DNA of 62,498 bases from positions 1-62,498 of the forward strand of contig NZ_CAMYFI010000010.1 in NCBI RefSeq assembly GCF_947255005.1, in the 5' to 3' direction. A program made the position numbers and the translations under genes. Shown here piece by piece: positions 1 to 7,426 of the stretch. Numbering within the stretch: position 1 is the first letter of the stretch; each line of letters starts with the position of its first letter. Below the pieces are notes generated by a model. It did not search any database. It was not told the DNA's origin and saw only the letters and a program-made list of their open reading frames with translations. The stretch is from an uncultured Tessaracoccus sp. (GTDB lineage Bacteria > Actinomycetota > Actinomycetes > Propionibacteriales > Propionibacteriaceae).

Positions 1-1
1 T

Positions 2-496
2 TTCTCTGATATCGACTTCGCTGGCATTGTCGGCGCCGGAGCGCTTGACCTCGTCGACGCCACGGTGGCCGCCGGTGCGACGCCCGCCGCGGCGCGAAAG
101 TGGTGGGTGTCCGAATTGGCGCGACGCGCCAACGAGGCCGGGGTGGAGCTCGACGCCGTCGGCATCACGCCCGCGCAGGTTGCGGCGGTGCAAGAACTCG
201 TCGAGGAAGGCAAAATCAACGACAAACTGGCTCGCCAGGTCATCGATGGCGTCATTGCCGGCGAGGGCGAACCCGCCGAAGTGGTGGATGCCCGCGGGCT
301 TGGCGTCGTATCCGACGAGGGCGCGCTCGCTGCCGCCGTCGACGATGCCATCGCCGCCAACCCCGACGTCGCGGACAAGATTCGCGGCGGCAAGGTGCAG
401 GCCGCCGGCGCGCTCATTGGCCAGGTGATGAAGGCGATGCGCGGCCAGGCTGACGCGGGTAAGGTGCGCGAACTCATCTTGGACAAGCTCACGTAG
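2..496 (+). CDS. gatB: Asp/Glu-tRNA(Asn/Gln) amidotransferase subunit B, C-terminal part
   Basis: Only the last 164 codons are inside the window; the frame is open from base 2. The visible part is the helical tail and YqeY-like domain of GatB, with the KWW motif at the start of this domain and a C-terminus ending ILDKLT, as in the family. GatB is the tRNA-binding and ATP-using subunit of GatCAB, which converts mischarged Glu-tRNA(Gln) or Asp-tRNA(Asn) to the cognate aminoacyl-tRNA in the cytoplasm. The catalytic cradle domain lies upstream, outside the window. Two hairpin repeats follow the stop codon and may end transcription. Confidence 0.85.
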   Translation, partial: FSDIDFAGIVGAGALDLVDATVAAGATPAAARKWWVSELARRANEAGVELDAVGITPAQVAAVQELVEEGKINDKLARQVIDGVIAGEGEPAEVVDARGLGVVSDEGALAAAVDDAIAANPDVADKIRGGKVQAAGALIGQVMKAMRGQADAGKVRELILDKLT

Positions 497-511
497 CTGG
501 ATCATCCTCCC

Positions 512-555
512 GGGGTTTCGATACGCCGCCTGTGGCGGCTACTCAACCACCGGGG
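512..555 (+). repeat. hairpin repeat, copy 1 (TTTCGATACG...CTACTCAACC family)
   Basis: The unit runs from TTTCGATACGCC to GGCTACTCAACCACC with a short internal palindrome (GCCGCC tgt GGCGGC). The same flanking halves recur at 41291-41334 and 41454-41500. It lies 16 bases past the gatB stop and may act as a terminator or be a REP-like element. Confidence 0.7.
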
Positions 556-576
556 CGGCCGCCAGACTCGCTCATC

Positions 577-607
577 GAGTAGCGGGCGCAGCCCGCGTGT
601 CGAGATG
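577..607 (-). repeat. hairpin repeat, copy 2 (inverted)
   Basis: GAGTAGCGGGC gca GCCCGCGTGTCGAGA is the reverse-oriented, diverged form of copy 1. With copy 1 it fills most of the 117-base gap between gatB and the convergent TIGR03085 gene. I see nothing else in this gap. Confidence 0.6.
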
Positions 608-613
608 CAGCAA

Positions 614-1213
614 CTACAACCCGGCGATGGACGCACGGTAAGCGGGCTCGTCGTCGGCGGTGATAACGACGTCGGCGTCGCGGCCGCTGAAATGGAGCAG
701 TAGCTCGTTGGGTGCCCCCTCGACGTAGACCACCTGCTCGCCGCCCCCGTACGACTTCGCGTGCCCGTCGGTGGGTGTCACCACGAGGCGGTACGGCTTG
801 CCTAGCTGCGTCTTTCGCGCCATCAGTAGCGCAATTCTGCGCAGATACTCCTGGTCGCTACGACTCAACTCGGCATGCTCATGACGCGGGCGCAGCACGT
901 CTTCCAGGTGCAGGTAGAACTCAGCGCCGTTCACCAGCGGATCTACGAGACGCATCACCCATCCAGGACGCTCAAGCTTCTCCAGCAATCCCTCGAAACC
1001 CAGCCGGTGCAGCCCCTCCATCTGCAACCTTTGTGTACGCGCAGCGAAGCGGGGGGCACCGATACCCGGCAGTGCAGACAGACGATGCTCGCGCACCCAC
1101 AGATGCGCGGCAAGATCTTGCACGAGCCAGCCTTCACACGCAGTCGGCGCGAGCGGACCAGCGGTGTGCATGGCATCGAGCAGTTGACGACGTTGGCGGC
1201 GGGCGAAAGTCAT
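614..1213 (-). CDS. TIGR03085 family protein (DinB/MDMPI-like)
   Basis: This 199-residue protein has the actinobacterial TIGR03085 pattern: an N-terminal four-helix part resembling the mycothiol-dependent maleylpyruvate isomerase N-domain (QRRQLLDAM, then GWLVQDLAAHLWVREH at about residues 28-43, whose histidines could bind metal) and a C-terminal sheet part ending in a DADVVITADDEPAY stretch. The enzymatic activity of the family is not established. It is transcribed away from hisI, with 31 bases between the two starts. The start has no Shine-Dalgarno, but a TAGACT box sits 6 bases upstream, consistent with a leaderless transcript beginning at the ATG. Confidence 0.75.
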   Translation of the reverse strand: MTFARRQRRQLLDAMHTAGPLAPTACEGWLVQDLAAHLWVREHRLSALPGIGAPRFAARTQRLQMEGLHRLGFEGLLEKLERPGWVMRLVDPLVNGAEFYLHLEDVLRPRHEHAELSRSDQEYLRRIALLMARKTQLGKPYRLVVTPTDGHAKSYGGGEQVVYVEGAPNELLLHFSGRDADVVITADDEPAYRASIAGL

Positions 1214-1219
1214 GGGTGC

Positions 1220-1225
1220 AGTCTA
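1220..1225 (-). promoter_or_regulatory. -10 box, leaderless promoter of the TIGR03085 gene
   Basis: TAGACT on the minus strand, 6 bases before the ATG at 1213. It fits TAnnnT with transcription starting at the start codon; no clear -35 is seen. Confidence 0.5.
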
Positions 1226-1244
1226 CCTGCGGTTGAATGGGGGT

Positions 1245-1565
1245 ATGCCGACGATCACCTTCAACCAAGACGGGCTCATCCCCGTCATCACGCAAGACGC
1301 CAACAGCGGCGAAGTGCTCATGATGGCCTGGATGAACAAAGAATCCCTGAGCCTTACCCAAAGCACCGGGCGTGCAACCTACTGGTCACGCAGCCGCCAG
1401 CAGCTGTGGGTCAAAGGCGAAACCTCCGGGCACACCCAAGAGGTCGTGGCGCTGTGGCTCGATTGCGATGGCGACACCATTCTCATGAAGGTCAACCAAG
1501 TGGGCGCCGCCTGCCACACCGGAACGCGCACCTGCTTCTCGAACTCCTTGGAGGTGCAAGCATGA
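1245..1565 (+). CDS. hisI: phosphoribosyl-AMP cyclohydrolase
   Basis: HisI opens the adenine ring of phosphoribosyl-AMP in the third step of histidine synthesis, in the cytoplasm. The 106-residue protein is of normal length for the monofunctional enzyme. Visible motifs are the Mg-binding DCDGD near residue 74 and the zinc-binding CHTGTRTCF near the C-terminus. I chose ATG 1245 because the family starts just before such a strand; the upstream ATG at 1212 would overlap the divergent gene. The stop overlaps trpE (ATGA), so the two are translationally coupled. No HisE domain is fused, and hisE is not in the window. Confidence 0.93.
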   Translation: MPTITFNQDGLIPVITQDANSGEVLMMAWMNKESLSLTQSTGRATYWSRSRQQLWVKGETSGHTQEVVALWLDCDGDTILMKVNQVGAACHTGTRTCFSNSLEVQA

Positions 1566-3037
1566 TCAGCCTCGACGAATTCCGCGTCCGCACGAAGCAC
1601 CGTCGCGTCATTCCCGTGTGGGAAAAGCTCGTGGCCGACGACTTCACCCCCGTCGCCCTGTTCGACCAACTCTGCCGCGACCGCGCGGGCACCTTCCTCC
1701 TCGAATCCGCTGAAGCAGGCACGCAAGGGCGGTGGTCGATTGTCGGCGTCCGCTCCGAGGCGACGCTCACCTCCCGCGGCGGTGAGGCACACTGGAGCGG
1801 ACGCGACATCGCGGGCCTCGACCGCCATGGCAGCCCACTGACGCTGCTTCGTGACGCGTTACTCGAACTCGCGACGGAGCCTGACCCCGACCTGCCACCC
1901 TTCCAGGCTGGGCTCGTGGGGTTCCTCGGCTACGACATCATCCGCCAACTCGAGCGCATCCCTGACCGCACTGTTGACGATCTGCACCTCCCCGAGCTGC
2001 TGTTCCTGCTTACCAGCGAAGTCGCCATCCTTGACCATCAACAAGGTGAACTCTGGCTCGTCGCCAACGCCATCAACTGGGACGGCTCGCCCGAACGTGT
2101 CGAGCAAGCGTACGAGCGTGCCGTGCGGGCCATCGACGACATGCGCGCGCGGGTGTGTGATGCCAGACGCCCGCTCACCGCGACGCCCACCGAGCCCGCC
2201 GAAGTAGACATCCGACGCCAGCGCACCAGCGCCGAGTTCGAGGCCATCGTGCGGCAAGCGCAAGAAGAAATCGCGGCGGGGGAGGCCTTCCAGATCGTTG
2301 CCTCGCAGCGTTTCGACATTCCCACCAGCGCGCACCCCTTCGACGTCTACCGCGCACTGCGCACCACCAACCCCAGCCCCTACATGTACTACCTGAATCT
2401 CGATGAGTTTTCGATCGTTGGTGCATCCCCCGAGGCGCTGGTGCAGGTGCGCGACGGAGTCGCCACCACACGTCCTATCGCAGGCTCCCGCCCGCGTGGG
2501 GCGACCCCGCAAGAAGACCGCAAGCTCGCCGAAGAGCTCGTCACGGACGAGAAGGAACGCGCCGAGCACATCATGCTGGTCGATCTCGGGCGCAACGACT
2601 TGGGACGCATCTGCCAGCCCGGCAGCGTCGTCGTGGAAGAGATGCTTGAGGTGCATCGCTATTCGCACATCATGCACCTCGAAGCTGCGGTGACGGGGAA
2701 GCTGCGCGCCGACTGCAGCGCCCTCGATGCCGTGCTTGCCTGCTTCCCGGCAGGAACTCTCTCCGGCGCACCCAAGGTGCGGGCAATGGAGATCATCGAG
2801 CAGCTTGAATTCACCCGTCGGGGCCTCTACGGCGGTGTCGTGGGTTACCTCGACTTCGCTGGTAACGCCGAGGTGGCCATCGCCATCCGCACGGCCGTGA
2901 TTACCGACGGTATCGCTCACGTACAGGCGGGGGCGGGCGTCGTCAAGGACTCGGTGCCCGCGGCTGAGGACGCCGAGTGTTCCCATAAGGCCAGGGCCGT
3001 CGTCGCAGCGATCCAGAAGGCAGAATCATGGCGCTGA
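1562..3037 (+). CDS. trpE: anthranilate synthase component I
   Basis: TrpE (491 aa) makes anthranilate from chorismate with glutamine- or ammonia-derived nitrogen, the first tryptophan step. The N-terminal part carries the LLES motif (in AGTFLLESAE), which binds feedback-inhibiting tryptophan in this family. The C-terminal chorismate-binding domain shows PSPYMYYL, the IAGSRPRG signature and DLGRNDLGR, and ends with a GAGVVKDS segment. The start overlaps hisI and the stop overlaps the next gene. No TrpG glutaminase subunit or trpD is in the window, so the amidotransferase partner is encoded elsewhere. A long in-frame extension upstream of 1562 is spurious because it crosses hisI. Confidence 0.95.
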   Translation: MISLDEFRVRTKHRRVIPVWEKLVADDFTPVALFDQLCRDRAGTFLLESAEAGTQGRWSIVGVRSEATLTSRGGEAHWSGRDIAGLDRHGSPLTLLRDALLELATEPDPDLPPFQAGLVGFLGYDIIRQLERIPDRTVDDLHLPELLFLLTSEVAILDHQQGELWLVANAINWDGSPERVEQAYERAVRAIDDMRARVCDARRPLTATPTEPAEVDIRRQRTSAEFEAIVRQAQEEIAAGEAFQIVASQRFDIPTSAHPFDVYRALRTTNPSPYMYYLNLDEFSIVGASPEALVQVRDGVATTRPIAGSRPRGATPQEDRKLAEELVTDEKERAEHIMLVDLGRNDLGRICQPGSVVVEEMLEVHRYSHIMHLEAAVTGKLRADCSALDAVLACFPAGTLSGAPKVRAMEIIEQLEFTRRGLYGGVVGYLDFAGNAEVAIAIRTAVITDGIAHVQAGAGVVKDSVPAAEDAECSHKARAVVAAIQKAESWR

Positions 3038-3405
3038 CTGCGCGTGCATCGACGACGATCATCGGCCTCGCGGGCGCGGGCGGGGCAGCGATCGCAGGCA
3101 ACATCCTGGACGTACCAGCGACGCGGGGCGTGGCTTGGGCAGGGCTCGCTGCGATTGGGCTCAGCCTCATGCTGCACGGCCAAGGATTGCGTGTGTTGGG
3201 CGTGCTACTCGCGCTGTTGAGCGTGACGGGCATCGTCGTATGCGTGATGGAGCAGCCGTGGGTCGTGGTCGCATTCGTTGCGCTGTTCGTGGCATCCGTG
3301 CTGTTCGTCACGATTGGACCAACCTGGCGCACGCAGCGCCCTCCGCGGGTGCAGCAGCGCAGCTTGTGGGAAGAGCTAGACAAGGGAGAAGACCCGACGC
3401 TGTAA
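3028..3405 (+). CDS. Trp biosynthesis-associated membrane protein
   Basis: A 125-residue protein with four hydrophobic segments (about residues 10-30, 36-50, 54-72 and 77-97) and a short charged C-terminal tail. Size, topology and position directly after trpE match the actinobacterial Trp-associated transmembrane family (TIGR02234/Trp_oprn_chp). Its function is unknown. It overlaps the trpE stop by ten bases, so its expression is coupled to TrpE. An ordinary role in tryptophan supply or export is only inferred from this conserved neighbourhood. Confidence 0.8.
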   Translation: MALTARASTTIIGLAGAGGAAIAGNILDVPATRGVAWAGLAAIGLSLMLHGQGLRVLGVLLALLSVTGIVVCVMEQPWVVVAFVALFVASVLFVTIGPTWRTQRPPRVQQRSLWEELDKGEDPTL

Positions 3406-3410
3406 GCCAC

Positions 3411-3416
3411 TACGAT
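3411..3416 (+). promoter_or_regulatory. -10 box, leaderless promoter of the DUF2231-b5 gene
   Basis: TACGAT lies 7 bases before the ATG at 3424, and no Shine-Dalgarno is present, so transcription may start at the ATG. Confidence 0.4.
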
Positions 3417-3423
3417 TCCACTC

Positions 3424-4152
3424 ATGGTTATTCTTGCCGGCCTTCCACTGCACCCTCTGATCGTGCATCTTCCCGTCGTGCTGCTGCCGCTGGCCGCACT
3501 GGGCATCATCTTCCTTACGGCCCAGCCGAAGGCTCGCCGACGCATGGCGGTGCCGACCATCGTCGTACTCGCGGTGGGGTTCGTCTCGACAATCGTCGCG
3601 AAACAGACCGGCGAGTCGCTTGCGCCATACGTCGGGGGCGAACCCACCACCCACGCTGAGCTTGGGCGCTGGCTGGTGTGGGCGTCGCTACTGTTCCTCG
3701 TGGTCGGGGGAGGCTGGCTGTGGTGGGTGCGCCACGACGTGCGTATCGCCGGGAAGCCAGACCAGACCGCCCGCATGAAACTACTCGGGGGAATGATCTC
3801 TTCCTTCATCGGCCTTGGCGTGCTGGCGCTCACGGTCACCGTCGGGCATCTCGGCGCCCAGGCGACCTGGATGGAAGTTGTCAACCCTCCGAGCAAGCCT
3901 ACGCAGACGGCCCCGAATGGCGTCACCATGCTCGAAGTGTCCAAACACGCTTCCACCGACGACTGCTGGGTTGCCGTGGCCGGCAACGCCTACGACTTGA
4001 GCGACTGGCTGCCTCGCCACCCAGGTGGCCCCAGCAAAATTGGCCGAATCTGCGGCACCGACGCCACCGCCGAATTCACCAAGAAGCACGGAGAAGAACA
4101 GCGTCCACACACCACGCTTGAGCAGTACAAGATTGGCCCGCTGGTGGGGTGA
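3424..4152 (+). CDS. DUF2231 membrane protein fused to a cytochrome b5-like heme domain
   Basis: The N-terminal half (about residues 1-150) is a DUF2231 membrane domain: GLPLHPLIVHLPVVLLP carries the two family histidines, and four hydrophobic segments follow. After a Pro/Thr-rich linker comes a cytochrome b5-like domain (about 165-242) with DDCWVAV, the heme-ligand motif HPGG (His199) and a second candidate ligand in TKKHGEE (His222). Both b5 iron ligands are therefore present. The protein is probably a membrane-anchored heme electron carrier; its partner is unknown. It sits inside the trp locus, between the trpE and trpC parts, and converges on mutY. A TACGAT box 7 bases upstream of the ATG suggests its own leaderless promoter. 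Confidence 0.8.
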   Translation: MVILAGLPLHPLIVHLPVVLLPLAALGIIFLTAQPKARRRMAVPTIVVLAVGFVSTIVAKQTGESLAPYVGGEPTTHAELGRWLVWASLLFLVVGGGWLWWVRHDVRIAGKPDQTARMKLLGGMISSFIGLGVLALTVTVGHLGAQATWMEVVNPPSKPTQTAPNGVTMLEVSKHASTDDCWVAVAGNAYDLSDWLPRHPGGPSKIGRICGTDATAEFTKKHGEEQRPHTTLEQYKIGPLVG

Positions 4153-4165
4153 CCGCGTCCGATTC

Positions 4166-4239
4166 GACCGTTATCCTCCACACGCGGAAAATAGTGCCCA
4201 AAATGCGCCGATAGTTTCCGCCTGTGGAGGATAACGGTC
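4166..4239. repeat. large imperfect inverted repeat between convergent genes
   Basis: Arms 4166-4190 and 4215-4239 match at 24 of 25 positions (left arm begins GACCGTTATCCTCCACA) around a 24-base spacer. It occupies most of the gap between two convergent stop codons. There is no T-tract on either strand, and the stem is longer than a usual terminator, so it may be a bidirectional transcription stop or a mobile palindromic element. Confidence 0.75.
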
Positions 4240-4251
4240 ACTTTCTGGAGG

Positions 4252-5118
4252 TCACCGCGGAAGGCTGAGCCCCTCCGGGGTGGCTTGCACGAGCCCGTCG
4301 GCCACGAGCGACGCCACAGCGCCCTGGAGCTGCACCGCATCGGACCAAAGCGCCTCGACATCGGCTTCTGCAAGCGGCCCGTCGGCCGCCCGCAACGCCC
4401 CCAACACCTTCCCGCGGGCCTGACGGTCGCTGCCTTCGAACTTTGCCTGTCGGGGCCTCCCTGCTGGGGCATTGTCCGGTTTGCCCGCCTGCACCCAGGT
4501 GCACCGGAGTTGCAGCGGACACGCGTCGCAGGCTGGCGACTTGCTGGTGCACACGAGCGCGCCGAGCTCCATGAGCGCCGCGTCGACGAGCCCCGCCTCA
4601 TCCGGATCAGCGGGTAGCAGCCGTTCCATGTCAGTGAGGTCGCTGCGCTTCGCACCGGCCTGATTGGCAAGGCCATGCACGTAACGAGCCACCACCCGTC
4701 GGACATTCGTATCCACGACGGGGTGCCGCTGCTGGTAGTGGAACACTGCGACGGCGCGCGCGGTGTAGTCACCCACACCGGGCAGCGCGAGTAGGGCTTC
4801 CACGTCGTCGGGCACCTCGCCGTTGTGCCGCTCGACGATCTCTCGCGCAGCCTGCTGCAGGCGTAACGCGCGGCGCGGATAGCCCAGGTTCCCCCACGCG
4901 CGCAACACGTCAGCGGTGGGAGCTGCCGCCAGGGCAGCCGGCGTCGGCCACCTCGTGAGCCATCGATCGATCTCCACGGCGACCCTGGCTGCCTGCGTCT
5001 GTTGCAGCATGATCTCGCTCACCAACGTGCCCCAGGCAGGAAAGTTCGGGCGCCGCCATGGCAGGTCTCGGGCATGCTGTGCGTACCACGGAGCGAGCAG
5101 GCTGTAGGGATCAGTCAT
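4252..5118 (-). CDS. mutY: A/G-specific adenine glycosylase
   Basis: MutY removes adenine mispaired with 8-oxoguanine. The 288-residue protein shows the HhH-GPD fold: WGTLVSEIMLQQTQ near residues 29-42, the helix-hairpin-helix LPGVGDYTARAVAVF with catalytic aspartate in VVDTNVRRV, and the [4Fe-4S] loop C-x6-C-x2-C-x5-C in the segment CTSKSPACDACPLQLRC. The C-terminal NUDIX-like 8-oxoG recognition domain is short or divergent; a winged-helix-like end follows the cluster. It is alone on the reverse strand inside the trp locus. A TAGAGT box lies 8 bases before the ATG, with no Shine-Dalgarno. Confidence 0.92.
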   Translation of the reverse strand: MTDPYSLLAPWYAQHARDLPWRRPNFPAWGTLVSEIMLQQTQAARVAVEIDRWLTRWPTPAALAAAPTADVLRAWGNLGYPRRALRLQQAAREIVERHNGEVPDDVEALLALPGVGDYTARAVAVFHYQQRHPVVDTNVRRVVARYVHGLANQAGAKRSDLTDMERLLPADPDEAGLVDAALMELGALVCTSKSPACDACPLQLRCTWVQAGKPDNAPAGRPRQAKFEGSDRQARGKVLGALRAADGPLAEADVEALWSDAVQLQGAVASLVADGLVQATPEGLSLPR

Positions 5119-5126
5119 CGGGGATC

Positions 5127-5132
5127 ACTCTA
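5127..5132 (-). promoter_or_regulatory. -10 box, leaderless promoter of mutY
   Basis: TAGAGT on the minus strand, 8 bases before the mutY ATG at 5118, with no Shine-Dalgarno. Confidence 0.5.
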
Positions 5133-5205
5133 GGCCGCGTGCGTGCGCCGTCGCATACGTGTCACTTGCGGTATTGTCCTGGTCGTAGCGAAGAAAGGGA
5201 TGAGG

Positions 5206-5412
5206 ATGGCGCGCACAGCCCGTTACTACCACCACGGTCAGAGCCCGGCGGCCTGGACCGGCAGCATTCTGGCGGCGATCGGTTTCATCGTCGCGTTCGT
5301 CGGAATCATGCTTGGCCCCTCCTGGGTGGTCGTTGCTATCGGCAGTGGCGTGGTGCTGCTCGCAGGCCTTGTCACGATGGTCATGAAGGCGATGGGGTTT
5401 GGCCAACCGTGA
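5206..5412 (+). CDS. HGxxPAAW family small membrane protein
   Basis: A 68-residue protein containing HGQSPAAWTG, the signature of the actinobacterial HGxxPAAW family, followed by two hydrophobic helices. This family is typically found next to trpC; its role is unknown. ATG 5206 is preferred because AAAGGG lies 6 bases upstream; ATG 5200 is too close to it. The stop overlaps the GTG of trpC, so the two are coupled. Confidence 0.8.
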   Translation: MARTARYYHHGQSPAAWTGSILAAIGFIVAFVGIMLGPSWVVVAIGSGVVLLAGLVTMVMKAMGFGQP

Positions 5413-6185
5413 GCGTTCTCGACTCCATCATCGCCGGAGTTCGCGCTGACATGGACGAACGCCGGCGCCGTGTCCCCCTCACGACGCTGGAGCAGCAGCT
5501 CGAATCGTGCCCACCAACGCGTAACCCCATGCCCGCATTTCGCGGAGACGGTCTGAGCGTCATTGCGGAAGTGAAGCGCAAGTCGCCGTCGAAGGGCGCG
5601 CTCGCCACCATTGACGATCCAGCCGCGCTGGCGCACGAGTACGAAGCGGGCGGCGCGTCGGCCATCTCCGTTCTCACCGAACAGCGCAAGTTTGGCGGCT
5701 CGCTCGACGACCTCGACGCCGTCCGCGCCCGCGTGGAGATCCCCGTGCTGCGCAAGGATTTCATGGTCGACGAGTACCAGTTCCTCGAAGCGCGCGTGCA
5801 TGGCGCAGATCTTGTGCTCCTCATCGTCGCAGCCCTCACTGACGTCGAGCTCGCTCGCTTCCTCCGGCTAGCCCGCGATCTGCAGCTCTCTCCGCTGGTG
5901 GAAGTGCACAACACCCACGAAGCTGACCGCGCGCTGGCCGCCGGAGCAGACCTCATCGGCGTCAACAACCGCAACTTGAAAACCCTCGACGTGGATCTCG
6001 CCAACTTTGGCCGGCTCGCCAGCCACATCGGCGACGACGTGGTCCGCGTCGCCGAATCCGGCATTTTCACCCCGGCCGACGCTCGTCGCGTGCGCAACGA
6101 GGGTGCCGACGTGATCCTCGTCGGAGAGGCGCTCGTGCGGCATGGCGAGCCGAGACAGGCCGTCAGAGCGTTAAGCGCCAGCTAG
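5409..6185 (+). CDS. trpC: indole-3-glycerol phosphate synthase
   Basis: TrpC (258 aa) closes the indole ring from CdRP, the fourth tryptophan step. The TIM barrel shows EVKRKSPSKG with the catalytic lysine, the ISVLTE strand, PVLRKDF with the second catalytic lysine, GVNNRNL, and AESGIFTPAD in the phosphate site. It is monofunctional, with no TrpF domain. The start is GTG 5409, overlapping the HGxxPAAW stop. The TAG stop overlaps a TAGTGT box that probably serves trpB. Confidence 0.95.
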   Translation: MSVLDSIIAGVRADMDERRRRVPLTTLEQQLESCPPTRNPMPAFRGDGLSVIAEVKRKSPSKGALATIDDPAALAHEYEAGGASAISVLTEQRKFGGSLDDLDAVRARVEIPVLRKDFMVDEYQFLEARVHGADLVLLIVAALTDVELARFLRLARDLQLSPLVEVHNTHEADRALAAGADLIGVNNRNLKTLDVDLANFGRLASHIGDDVVRVAESGIFTPADARRVRNEGADVILVGEALVRHGEPRQAVRALSAS

Positions 6186-6188
6186 TGT
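6183..6188 (+). promoter_or_regulatory. -10 box, possible leaderless promoter of trpB
   Basis: TAGTGT overlaps the trpC stop codon and ends 7 bases before the trpB ATG. trpB has no Shine-Dalgarno. Confidence 0.4.
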
Positions 6189-6195
6189 TGCTTCC

Positions 6196-7425
6196 ATGAC
6201 TTCACTTCCCGACGAGCTGGGCCACTTTGGCCAGTACGGGGGCAAGTTCGTCCCCGAAGCGCTCCAAGCCGCCCTACTGGAACTGCAACAGGCCTTCGCC
6301 GACGCGCAGGCCGACCCCAGCTTCGGTGAGGAGCTTCGTCGGCTCCAACGCGACTACTCTGGTCGCCCGACACCGGTCACCCTCGCCAAGCACTTCTCCG
6401 AACACGCTGGCAACGCCGAGGTGTACCTCAAGCGCGAGGATCTCAACCACACCGGCGCGCACAAGATCAACAACGTGCTGGGGCAAGCGCTGCTCACGAA
6501 GCGCATGGGCAAGCGCCGCATCATTGCGGAAACTGGCGCCGGTCAGCACGGGGTCGCGACGGCCACTGCCGCCGCGCTCTTCGGGCTGGAATGCCGCGTG
6601 TACATGGGCGAGGTGGACACGCAGCGCCAGGCACTCAACGTCGCGCGCATGCAGCTGCTCGGTGCCGAAGTGGTAGCCGTGGCTGCCGGTTCGCGCACCT
6701 TGAAAGACGCCATGAACGAAGCCATGCGTGACTGGGTGACCACCGTCGACGACACCCACTACCTCATCGGTACCGTCGGCGGACCCCATCCATTCCCCAC
6801 CATGGTGCGGGAGTTCCAGCGCGTCATCTCGACGGAATCACGGGCGCAGATGCTGGAGCGGTTCGGCGGCCTGCCCACCCATGTCGTCGCGTGCGTGGGT
6901 GGCGGATCCAACGCTATCGGCCAGTTCTACGATTTCATCGACGACGATGTCGCCCTGCTCGGCATCGAGGCCGGGGGAGAAGGCCTCGAGACGGGTCGCC
7001 ACTCCGCCACGATTGGTGCCGGGTCGCCCGGGGTGTTGCACGGAGCTCGCACCTACGTGCTGCAAGACGAGGATGGCCAGACGATCGAATCGCACTCCAT
7101 CTCCGCTGGCCTCGACTACCCAGGAGTTGGCCCAGAGCACGCGTGGCTCGCGGACTCCGGGCGCGCTACTTACGAGTCAGTCACTGACGCCGAAGCGATG
7201 GACGCGTTTAAGCTGCTCACCCAAAGCGAGGGCATCATCCCCGCCATCGAGTCGGCACACGCCCTCGCTGGCGCGCTACGGCTGGGCCGGCGACTGGCCG
7301 AGGAGGCGCCGTCGACGACGCCCCGCATCCTGGTCTGTCTCTCAGGACGCGGCGATAAAGATACTTCAACCGCATTCGACTGGTTCGGGCTGACCGGCGA
7401 GCCAGACCTGAAGGTAGGTGCCTGA
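6196..7425 (+). CDS. trpB: tryptophan synthase beta chain
   Basis: TrpB (409 aa) condenses indole with serine using PLP. Visible: YGGKFVPEAL at the N-terminus, the PLP lysine in HTGAHKINN (Lys90), the catalytic glutamate in AETGAGQHG, the glycine-rich phosphate loop GGGSNAIG, and the C-terminal SGRGDKD serine region. Length and motifs are those of the TrpB1 type that pairs with TrpA. The start is ATG 6196 without a Shine-Dalgarno, 7 bases after TAGTGT. The next gene, trpA, begins one base past the stop. Confidence 0.96.
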   Translation: MTSLPDELGHFGQYGGKFVPEALQAALLELQQAFADAQADPSFGEELRRLQRDYSGRPTPVTLAKHFSEHAGNAEVYLKREDLNHTGAHKINNVLGQALLTKRMGKRRIIAETGAGQHGVATATAAALFGLECRVYMGEVDTQRQALNVARMQLLGAEVVAVAAGSRTLKDAMNEAMRDWVTTVDDTHYLIGTVGGPHPFPTMVREFQRVISTESRAQMLERFGGLPTHVVACVGGGSNAIGQFYDFIDDDVALLGIEAGGEGLETGRHSATIGAGSPGVLHGARTYVLQDEDGQTIESHSISAGLDYPGVGPEHAWLADSGRATYESVTDAEAMDAFKLLTQSEGIIPAIESAHALAGALRLGRRLAEEAPSTTPRILVCLSGRGDKDTSTAFDWFGLTGEPDLKVGA

Positions 7426-7426
7426 C

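Noticed and set aside
875..1561. In-frame N-terminal extension of trpE
   Set aside because: It would cross hisI and the divergent gene and has no family similarity. ATG 1562, overlapping the hisI stop, is the natural start.
4171..4182. TTATCCTCCACA as DnaA boxes in the inverted repeat
   Set aside because: The DnaA box is TTATCCACA; here three extra bases interrupt it in both arms. There is no dnaA, dnaN or AT-rich region nearby.
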